This document shows positions 56,589 through 64,000 of a stretch of DNA of 64,000 nucleotides, piece after piece; within the stretch, counting starts at the first letter, position 1; each line of letters starts with the position of its first letter. The stretch is from an uncultured Alphaproteobacteria bacterium (lineage in GTDB: Bacteria; Pseudomonadota; Alphaproteobacteria; Rhodobacterales; Rhodobacteraceae), in NCBI GenBank assembly GCA_902619165.1, contig CACNDI010000002.1, forward strand, positions 154,523-218,522, given 5' to 3'. The notes below the pieces were generated by a model. It worked only from the letters and a program-made list of their open reading frames with translations, searched no databases and was not told the DNA's origin. The position numbers and the translations under genes are program-made.

Positions 56589-57536
56589 ATGGCTCCAAAA
56601 AAAACTAAACTTTTGATAATCGGTTCAGGTCCAGCAGGGTATACAGCTGCTGTATATGCTTCACGCGCTATGTTATCACCAATCCTCTTTCAAGGAATAC
56701 AGCCAGGTGGACAGCTCACGATAACTACCGAGGTTGAGAATTGGCCCGGAGAGAAAGAAATACTTGGACCAGACTTAATGAAAAACATGGAAGATCATGC
56801 CCGTAATCTGGGATGCGAAATTATTTCCGAACATGTTTCAAAAGTAAATCTTACTGTACGACCCTTCTTTGTTGAAACAGATAGTGGTTCACAATATTTG
56901 ACGGAGTCAGTAATTTTAGCGACAGGAGCGCAAGCAAATTGGCTAGGACTCGATAATGAAGAAAAATATAAAGGTTTTGGGGTTTCGGCGTGTGCAACAT
57001 GTGACGGTTTTTTCTATAGAGACAAAATAGTTGCGGTAATAGGAGGAGGAAATATGGCGGTTGAAGAGGCAATTTTCTTAACAAAATTTGCTTCCAAAGT
57101 TTATTTAATCCATAGAAGAGATGAGTTAAGAGCCGAAAAAATCTTACAAAAACGTCTTTTTGAGAATGAAAAAATTGAAATGATATGGAATAAGCAAGTA
57201 ACGGACATATTAGGAGAAGATAATCCTTTAGGCGTGACTGGAATTCAGATGAGAGATACTTTGAGCAAGGAATTATCTGAGATCACTTGCTCAGGGGTCT
57301 TTGTAGCAATAGGACATTCCCCTGCTTCAAATCTTATAAAAGATCAGCTCAAAACTTTTGATAATGGCTATGTGTCTACTGTTCCAGGAACTACAAAAAC
57401 TTCTATTCCTGGTGTTTTTGCTGCTGGGGATTTAGTGGATAATGTTTATAGGCAAGCAGTAACGTCCGCTGCTATGGGATGCATGGCCGCTTTAGATGCA
57501 GAGAAATATCTAAGCGAGATCAATAATGGAAATTGA
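56589..57536 (+). CDS. trxB: Thioredoxin reductase
   Basis: The 315-residue flavoenzyme has the FAD loop LLIIGSGPAGYTAAVYASRA, GGQLTITTEVENWPG, the redox disulfide CATCDGFF near residue 140, the NADPH loop VIGGGNMAVEEA, and GVFAAGDLVDNVYRQAVTSAAMG. It reduces thioredoxin with NADPH. It ends 11 bases inside purE. Confidence 0.95.
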   Translation: MAPKKTKLLIIGSGPAGYTAAVYASRAMLSPILFQGIQPGGQLTITTEVENWPGEKEILGPDLMKNMEDHARNLGCEIISEHVSKVNLTVRPFFVETDSGSQYLTESVILATGAQANWLGLDNEEKYKGFGVSACATCDGFFYRDKIVAVIGGGNMAVEEAIFLTKFASKVYLIHRRDELRAEKILQKRLFENEKIEMIWNKQVTDILGEDNPLGVTGIQMRDTLSKELSEITCSGVFVAIGHSPASNLIKDQLKTFDNGYVSTVPGTTKTSIPGVFAAGDLVDNVYRQAVTSAAMGCMAALDAEKYLSEINNGN

Positions 57537-58017
57537 AAAAAATATACAAGTATCCGTAGTAATGGGGAGTCAATCAGATTGGGAAATTATGCAAGTGGCA
57601 TGCGATTTATTGGAAAAGCTTGATGTTTCTTATGAAAAAAAAATTGTATCTGCACACAGAACTCCAGACAGGTTGTACGAGTACGCTAATTCGCTGAGGA
57701 GGCGAAAAATAAAAGTTGTGATCGCTGGCGCAGGAGGCGCAGCACATTTACCGGGAATGATTGCTTCAAAAACTGATATCCCAGTAATTGGTGTACCTAT
57801 TAACGCGACCGATCTAAGAGGAGTTGACAGTCTTTATTCAATAGTACAAATGCCGAAAGGTTACCCTGTTGCAACCATGGCAATTGGTTCTCCAGGTGCT
57901 TTCAATGCTGCTATCTTTGCTATACAGGTTTTAGCAGTTACCGATAAGGTTATTGGTCAGAAAATCCGAGATTGGCGCGCTGATACAACAAACCGAGTAA
58001 AAAATGAGCCCGAATAA
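57526..58017 (+). CDS. purE: N5-carboxyaminoimidazole ribonucleotide mutase
   Basis: The 163-residue protein has VSVVMGSQSDWEIM, KKIVSAHRTPDRLYEYA and VIAGAGGAAHLPGMIAS, the PurE class I signature with the catalytic His in SAHRTP. It converts N5-CAIR to CAIR in purine synthesis. It overlaps purK by 14 bases, indicating coupled translation. Confidence 0.96.
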   Translation: MEIEKNIQVSVVMGSQSDWEIMQVACDLLEKLDVSYEKKIVSAHRTPDRLYEYANSLRRRKIKVVIAGAGGAAHLPGMIASKTDIPVIGVPINATDLRGVDSLYSIVQMPKGYPVATMAIGSPGAFNAAIFAIQVLAVTDKVIGQKIRDWRADTTNRVKNEPE

Positions 58018-59059
58018 GACTATCGGAATTCTTGGTGGAGGGCAATTAGCAAAAATGCTTGCTACTGCTGCAGCCGATTTAGGTTTTAATGTAAATATAT
58101 ATTGCCCTGATACAGACTGTCCTGCAGCACAAGTGGCTAACAAAGTAGTATTTGGAAACTATGATGACAATGAGAACCTAGTCGCTTTTGTAAAGAATGT
58201 AGACGTTCTAACTTATGAATTTGAAAACATAGACACAAAAGCATTAGGAAAATTAGATCTCTTTGTGAAACTGAGGCCTTCTGTAAAAGCCCTTAAAATC
58301 TCTCAGGACCGCTTAACTGAAAAAAGTTATCTTAATTCGTTAGGTATAAAAACTACGCAATTTTATAGAATTGATGAAGTTTCTGAAATTGAAAAGCTAT
58401 TTACTAGTTTAAAGAAACCAATTCTTATCAAGACACGTAGGCTAGGTTACGATGGGAAGGGACAAATATTAGTCAAAACACTAGATGATATTAACAACCA
58501 TTTTCTCGGCAAAAAACTTTTTCCATCTATAGCTGAGGAAGTTATTAGTTTCGATAGAGAATTATCCGTAATAATAGTCCGGGATAAAGAGGGTAATATT
58601 AAGACTTTTGAACCAGGAGAAAATGTACATAAGAGTGGGATTTTGGTAACTACAACTTTACCTTCGTCAACAAGTGAAGTGCTAAAAAATTACGCTATAA
58701 CCATCGCAAGAAAAATAGTGGCCAATCTAGACTATGTCGGAGTTATGGGAGTAGAATTTTTTTTAAAAGAAAATGAACTTTATGTTAACGAAATTGCCCC
58801 AAGAGTACACAATTCTGGGCATTGGACAATGGACGGGAGCTACTCTAGCCAGTTCCAGCAACACATCAGAGCAATTATGGACTTGCCTCTGCTATCAACC
58901 GAGAGACATTCCGATATTATAATGTATAACTTAATTGGAAAAGTGACTAGTAATCTAGCAAGCAATGAGTTAGCAAAAGTCTATGTTTATGGAAAGAAAG
59001 ACTCTCGTCCTGGAAGAAAAATGGGTCACATAAATTTAATAAAAAAAAAGGGGAGTTAA
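58004..59059 (+). CDS. purK: N5-carboxyaminoimidazole ribonucleotide synthase
   Basis: The 351-residue ATP-grasp enzyme starts TIGILGGGQLAKMLATAA, with LIKTRRLGYDGKGQ as the ATP lid and NEIAPRVHNSGHWTMDG in the active site. It carboxylates AIR with ATP and bicarbonate, making the PurE substrate. Its TAA (59057-59059) lies within the hairpin of the terminator shared with groEL. Confidence 0.96.
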   Translation: MSPNKTIGILGGGQLAKMLATAAADLGFNVNIYCPDTDCPAAQVANKVVFGNYDDNENLVAFVKNVDVLTYEFENIDTKALGKLDLFVKLRPSVKALKISQDRLTEKSYLNSLGIKTTQFYRIDEVSEIEKLFTSLKKPILIKTRRLGYDGKGQILVKTLDDINNHFLGKKLFPSIAEEVISFDRELSVIIVRDKEGNIKTFEPGENVHKSGILVTTTLPSSTSEVLKNYAITIARKIVANLDYVGVMGVEFFLKENELYVNEIAPRVHNSGHWTMDGSYSSQFQQHIRAIMDLPLLSTERHSDIIMYNLIGKVTSNLASNELAKVYVYGKKDSRPGRKMGHINLIKKKGS

Positions 59060-59070
59060 CACTCCCCCTT
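59041..59070 (-). terminator. Intrinsic terminator of groES-groEL, overlapping the purK stop
   Basis: Inverted repeat GGGGAGT (59050-59056) and ACTCCCC (59061-59067) with a four-base loop. Read on the minus strand, after groEL, it is followed by nine T (plus-strand A run 59041-59049), a textbook intrinsic terminator. On the plus strand only a short T tract follows, so it may also stop purK transcripts, less strongly. The plus-strand half of the stem is purK coding sequence. Confidence 0.8.
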
Positions 59071-59100
59071 TAATTAGTAATTAACTTTTACGCTCAAGAC

Positions 59101-60768
<1,668 letters not shown>

Positions 60769-60791
60769 TCAATTAGTGTTGTTAAAAATTT

Positions 60792-61079
60792 TTAGGAAAT
60801 TATACCCAATATATCACTTTCTTTCATGATGAGTAATTCCTCACCATCGATTTTCACTTCAGTTCCAGACCATTTTCCGAACAAGATTTTGTCACCTGAT
60901 TTTAATTCCATCGGAATCAACTTTCCGGAATCATCTCTTGCACCAGTTCCAACTGAAACAACTTCGCCTTCTGCTGGTTTCTCTTGTGCAGAGTCAGGAA
61001 TTATCAGTCCACCAGATGTTTTATCTTCACTATCAACTCTACGAACCACAACACGGTCGTGCAAAGGTTTAAAAGCCAT
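60792..61079 (-). CDS. groES: Co-chaperonin GroES
   Basis: A 95-residue protein starting [21 protein letters not shown], with [22 protein letters not shown] and the final [12 protein letters not shown], the GroES pattern with its mobile loop (about 17-34). The frame opens five codons earlier, but Met at 61079 matches the family and is preceded by GAGGAG at good spacing. It caps GroEL. Confidence 0.96.
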   Translation of the reverse strand: MAFKPLHDRVVVRRVDSEDKTSGGLIIPDSAQEKPAEGEVVSVGTGARDDSGKLIPMELKSGDKILFGKWSGTEVKIDGEELLIMKESDILGIIS

Positions 61080-61153
61080 TAAGAATCTCCTCATATAAAA
61101 ATATAAATCAAAGGTAATAGTCTCATGGGAAGAGACAATCCTACCTAGCGCTT

Positions 61154-61182
61154 TTATTTATGCAAGAATTTTTGCTTGTCAA
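61154..61182 (-). promoter_or_regulatory. Possible groES-groEL promoter
   Basis: On the minus strand TTGACA (61182-61177) is followed after 16-17 bases by AT-rich TAAATA/AAATAA (near 61154-61160), about 75 bases before groES. The spacer contains a 14-base near-palindrome (61162-61175, GCAAGAATTTTTGC on plus). The -10 match is weak, so a heat-shock sigma factor promoter is possible. No CIRCE element (TTAGCACTC-N9-GAGTGCTAA) is present. Confidence 0.3.
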
Positions 61183-61229
61183 TATCCTTAATCAATTTTT
61201 TTCAATTTTTTTTTAAAATTTTATATAAT

Positions 61230-61270
61230 CGAGGTTATTGCATTTTTTCTTTTTATATTTTATCACCTCG
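61230..61270. repeat. Inverted repeat CGAGGT...ACCTCG with AT-rich 29-base centre
   Basis: CGAGGT at 61230-61235 and ACCTCG at 61265-61270 are perfect inverted copies flanking 29 bases that are almost all A and T, in the groES/HAD intergenic region. They could be an operator or an mRNA hairpin before the HAD gene; six pairs could also arise by chance. Confidence 0.25.
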
Positions 61271-61311
61271 AAAGACCAAACTAGAAAAAATTATTTGGAT
61301 ATTTAGTTCTT

Positions 61312-62196
61312 TTGACACATGTAATTGCATCCTTTTCCGAAATATCAGACAAATACAACGCCGTAATTTGCGACTTGTGGGGTTGTTTGCACAATGGTGT
61401 AGAAAGCTTTCCAGAAGCTCTTAAGGCTCTCGAGCAATTCAGAGCCTCAAAAGCCAAGGTAGTATTGGTAACGAATGCCCCCAGGCCAATTGCAAACGTC
61501 GAAAATCAAATAGCTAAACTTGGTATCAAAGAAATTCACTATGATATGCTTTTAACATCTGGAGAGCTTACCTCGAATTACATAAGTAATATTTCAGAAA
61601 ATCAGTTGAAAATTTTCCACATAGGAGGAAAACGGCATCATAGTATTTATAAAAATATGATCCATGAAAAAAAAATCTCAATTGATATAGATAATATTAC
61701 AAAAGCGGATTTAATTGTTTGCACCGAGCCATTTGATCCATTAAAGGATCAACTCTCTGACTATGACAATACACTCAAGATCGGGATAGATAAAGGCTTG
61801 ACCTTATTGTGTGCAAATCCTGATTTGGTAGTCGATGTCGGTGATAAAAGAGAAATGTGTGCTGGCTCAATCGCCTCAATGTATGAAGGAATGGGCGGAA
61901 AGGTGATTTATTTCGGTAAACCACATAAAAATATTTATCAAGAAGTCTATTCTTTTTTGAACAAATTTAGTGACTCCAAACAAATGTCAATCCTGTGTAT
62001 AGGAGATGGACTCACAACAGATATTAGAGGTGCTAACAATGAAAAGCATCACTCACTTCTGGTAGTTGGGGGGCTATTGAAAAAAAAGCATTTGATTGAA
62101 GGAAAAAATAACACCATCCTTGACGAAAGAAAACTAGATCAAACCATAGAAGATAACAAAGTACGCGTAGACTATGCCATTAAATTTTTCCGATAA
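61312..62196 (+). CDS. HAD-superfamily class IIA hydrolase (TIGR01459 type)
   Basis: The 294-residue protein carries the HAD motif I ICDLWGCLHNG near residue 20, motif II VLVTNAPRP (Thr), Lys in FGKPHKNIY, and motif III in LCIGDGLTTDIRGAN. This NagD-like group is typical of Alphaproteobacteria, often next to ribF; the sugar-phosphate or nucleotide substrate is unknown. The start seems to be TTG at 61312, with no good ATG or GTG before motif I. Confidence 0.85.
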   Translation: MTHVIASFSEISDKYNAVICDLWGCLHNGVESFPEALKALEQFRASKAKVVLVTNAPRPIANVENQIAKLGIKEIHYDMLLTSGELTSNYISNISENQLKIFHIGGKRHHSIYKNMIHEKKISIDIDNITKADLIVCTEPFDPLKDQLSDYDNTLKIGIDKGLTLLCANPDLVVDVGDKREMCAGSIASMYEGMGGKVIYFGKPHKNIYQEVYSFLNKFSDSKQMSILCIGDGLTTDIRGANNEKHHSLLVVGGLLKKKHLIEGKNNTILDERKLDQTIEDNKVRVDYAIKFFR

Positions 62197-62249
62197 AAAA
62201 TCATGTCTAAGTTTTTTAATCATATAGCCCGCCTCTTGCCAACTAAACC

Positions 62250-62693
62250 ATGAAAAACAGTATACAAAAAGGAACAATATGTGTAGAGGATTTGGAAATA
62301 GGAATGAGCAGAATGCTTGAACGTAAAATAACGCAGAATGATATCCTGCTATTTTCAAAAGTCTCTGGTGATCAAAATCCAGTGCACTTAGATGAAGAAT
62401 ATGCTCAGCAAACAATATTTGGAAGACGAATTGCACACGGTATGCTCACCGCAAGCTTGATTTCGGCCGTAATTGCAGAACAGTTGCCTGGACACGGAAC
62501 CGTCTATTTGGGTCAAACGCTGAAATTTATCAGACCAGTACTCCCTGGTCAATTAATCACAACCACGGTATTAGTAACTCATATAGAATACTCAAATCGA
62601 CGTGTTACATTAGACTGCAAGTGTAAAGTAGGTGGGAAAGTAGTGTTATCAGGAGAAGCACTTGTATTAGCCCCGAGTAGAAAATTTGACTAG
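62250..62693 (+). CDS. MaoC-family (R)-specific enoyl-CoA hydratase
   Basis: A 147-residue hot-dog-fold protein with the hydratase-2 motif FSKVSGDQNPVHLDEEYAQQ (catalytic Asp and His) and GRRIAHGMLTASLIS. PhaJ-like members hydrate trans-2-enoyl-CoA to (R)-3-hydroxyacyl-CoA, linking beta-oxidation, polyhydroxyalkanoate and crotonyl-CoA metabolism. It lies between the HAD gene and ribF, eight bases before the latter. Confidence 0.87.
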   Translation: MKNSIQKGTICVEDLEIGMSRMLERKITQNDILLFSKVSGDQNPVHLDEEYAQQTIFGRRIAHGMLTASLISAVIAEQLPGHGTVYLGQTLKFIRPVLPGQLITTTVLVTHIEYSNRRVTLDCKCKVGGKVVLSGEALVLAPSRKFD

Positions 62694-62701
62694 GAAGCAA
62701 T

Positions 62702-63634
62702 ATGTTGGTTTTTAAGAGTATAGAAAATATTCCAAAAGAGAAGAGGGGCTACTCTGTTGCTATAGGTAACTTTGACGGTATGCATTTGGGACACCAGTCA
62801 GTTATTGATATTGCAAGGGAGAGAAGTAATAATTCTTTTGTAGGAGTAGTTACATTTGAACCTCACCCCAGACAATATTTTCAAAAAAATCAGCCTATAT
62901 TCAGGCTAATGAAATCAGAAACACGTGAAAGATTTTTGAACTCTTTTGGGATCGATGTTCTTTTTGAACTGCCTTTCGATTCTTCGTTAGCAAATTTATC
63001 TCCAAGGGATTTCATAGAGTCTGTGCTTTTAGAAAAATTAAATGTAAAAACTATTGTGGTCGGTCCAGATTTTAGGTTTGGAAAGAATAGAGAGGGTTCC
63101 GTAAAGTTATTGAAGATCTACCAGGAAAAGAACGAGCTCGGTTTGCATATCGCTAATCCATTTATGATTGGAGGTAAAGTTGTGTCTTCAAGTGCATTAC
63201 GGGAAAAACTAGCCAAAGGTTTCATTAGTGAAGTCACTAAAATGCTGTCTCGCTATTATGAAATTGAGGGAGTGGTAGAAAAGGGGTTTCAGAGAGGCCG
63301 ACAACTCGGGTTTCCAACAATAAATATTGGTTTAAGAAATACAATTGTCCCCAAACATGGTGTCTATGCAGTATTCATTAAAATTTTATCCAATAATAAT
63401 AAAAGAACCTTTAAGGGAGCAGCATCAATAGGATCAAGGCCGACCTATGGCGATTATGAGCCAAATATTGAGGTTTTCATCTTTGACTTCGATGAAGATT
63501 TATATGGAGAAAATGTTTCTATTTCACTGGTCAAATTTATAAGACCTGAGCTTAAGTTTAACTCGGAAAAAGAGTTGATTTTACAGATGAAATCAGATTG
63601 TGAAACTATAGAAAGAGTTTTAGCTCGTGAATAA
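62702..63634 (+). CDS. ribF: Bifunctional riboflavin kinase/FAD synthetase
   Basis: The 310-residue enzyme has the N-terminal FMN adenylyltransferase domain (AIGNFDGMHLGHQSVI, FEPHPRQYF, VGPDFRFGKNREG) and the C-terminal riboflavin kinase domain (about 185-305, GRQLGFPTINI, AASIGSRPTYG). It makes FMN and FAD, needed by the flavoenzymes in this window (acyl-CoA dehydrogenase, ETF-QO, TrxB). Its stop overlaps the next start by eight bases. Confidence 0.95.
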   Translation: MLVFKSIENIPKEKRGYSVAIGNFDGMHLGHQSVIDIARERSNNSFVGVVTFEPHPRQYFQKNQPIFRLMKSETRERFLNSFGIDVLFELPFDSSLANLSPRDFIESVLLEKLNVKTIVVGPDFRFGKNREGSVKLLKIYQEKNELGLHIANPFMIGGKVVSSSALREKLAKGFISEVTKMLSRYYEIEGVVEKGFQRGRQLGFPTINIGLRNTIVPKHGVYAVFIKILSNNNKRTFKGAASIGSRPTYGDYEPNIEVFIFDFDEDLYGENVSISLVKFIRPELKFNSEKELILQMKSDCETIERVLARE

Positions 63635-64000
63635 GCTAAGAAAATTATTCTGGGAAAAATATACTCTTGATCAGTTTAGTCAAGATGAGTGGGAAGCCTT
63701 ATGTGATGGTTGCGCTAAGTGCTGCCTAATAAAAATAGTTAATAAGAAGAAAATTTTTATCACCAACATTTCATGTTCAAAGCTTGAGCTTGAGAGCTGT
63801 AAGTGTAGCGATTACAAGAATAGAGAAAAAAATGTTAAAGCCTGCTTAAAACTCTCTAAAGACAATTTAGATAAAAATTTTAAATTTCTTCCCTCTAGTT
63901 GTAGTTATAGATTAATAAGTGAAGGGAACCCTTTGCCCGAATGGCACCATCTATTAAGTAAAGACCATGAGAGTGTCCACAAGACAAATCACTCAATACA
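63627..64000 (+). CDS. YcgN family cysteine-cluster protein (3' end outside window)
   Basis: A GTG at 63627 opens a frame running to the window edge (about 124 codons). It starts NKLRKLFWEKYTLDQFSQDEWEALCDGCAKCCL, with the CDGCAKCC cysteine cluster, further CSDYKNR and KACLKL, and PEWHHLL near the edge: the UPF0260/YcgN pattern. The cysteines suggest a metal or Fe-S cluster; function is unknown. It overlaps ribF by eight bases (GTGAATAA). Confidence 0.8.
   Translation, partial: MNKLRKLFWEKYTLDQFSQDEWEALCDGCAKCCLIKIVNKKKIFITNISCSKLELESCKCSDYKNREKNVKACLKLSKDNLDKNFKFLPSSCSYRLISEGNPLPEWHHLLSKDHESVHKTNHSI

Noticed and set aside
61100..61200. CIRCE heat-shock operator before groES
   Set aside because: No TTAGCACTC-N9-GAGTGCTAA or near match on either strand; the dyad present is unrelated in sequence.

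Overview
The window is about 64 kb of compact, AT-rich (roughly mid-30s % GC by eye) bacterial chromosome carrying about 73 protein genes, nearly all core metabolic or informational. The organism is very probably a free-living alphaproteobacterium with a streamlined genome. Reasons: small families typical of Alphaproteobacteria (DUF1491, DUF1244, DUF1467, the TIGR01459 HAD family); the block folK-rpoZ-rsh-DUF2062-pdxJ-acpS-lepB-rnc-era-DUF1491-recO; parts of the ethylmalonyl-CoA pathway; and ETF-QO, UbiK and NDUFAF7-like proteins, which suggest an aerobic ubiquinone respirer. A marine SAR116/Rhodospirillales-like lineage is possible, but the sequence alone does not settle this.

Layout. 1-2.5 kb: the end of an upstream gene, a DUF429 gene and a probable methylsuccinyl-CoA dehydrogenase (+). 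2.5-10.9 kb: an eleven-gene minus-strand block from folK down to recO. 10.9-12.8 kb: ispH-DUF3429-rnhA (+), converging on fmt-def (-). 14.3-17.4 kb: a MalY-type C-S lyase, then malyl-CoA lyase joined to accA (+). 17.4-22.4 kb: plsC (-), a zinc-ribbon membrane protein (+), argH-lptM-lysA (-) and a divergent TlpA-like thioredoxin (+). 22.5-29.3 kb: acetoacetyl-CoA reductase, trmN6, polyprenyl synthase, ispE, a TPR protein and ETF-QO, whose frame is broken at a run of ten G. 29.3-35.8 kb: greA (+), then pyk, rpmI-rplT and pheS-pheT (-) and DUF1244 (+). 35.8-39 kb: a class IV aminotransferase, an unrecognised protein, an alpha/beta hydrolase and an iron alcohol dehydrogenase (-). 39-47.4 kb: argG, yggT, a UMF1-type transporter with a phytase-like secreted protein, dapD-dapE-epimerase-DUF1467, and aspS. 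47.5-53.8 kb: carB (+), then gyaR-like, csaA, proC, ybjN-like and ubiK (-). 53.8-59.1 kb: lgt-NDUFAF7-pgeF-trxB-purE-purK (+). 59.1-61.1 kb: groES-groEL (-). 61.3-64 kb: HAD, maoC, ribF and a partial ycgN (+).

How the genes connect. A C2/C3 carbon theme recurs: acetoacetyl-CoA reductase, methylsuccinyl-CoA dehydrogenase, malyl-CoA lyase, methylmalonyl/ethylmalonyl-CoA epimerase, a glyoxylate-reductase-like enzyme, a MaoC hydratase and ETF-QO fit ethylmalonyl-CoA assimilation of acetate-like substrates. Lysine and peptidoglycan precursors (dapD, dapE, lysA), arginine/pyrimidine synthesis (argG, argH, carB), isoprenoids/ubiquinone (ispH, ispE, polyprenyl synthase, ubiK), lipoproteins and membrane lipids (lgt, lepB, plsC, acpS, accA) and translation (pheST, aspS, rpmI-rplT, fmt, def, greA) make up the rest.

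I found no tRNA, rRNA, CRISPR array, insertion sequence, phage, toxin-antitoxin or defence genes, and no gene-free stretch over 300 bases (the longest is 61080-61311). I do not see a previously undescribed system here. The items most worth checking are the ETF-QO frame break, the lgt start codon, the tiny lptM gene, the dyad before rpmI, and the repeated convergent gene-end overlaps.
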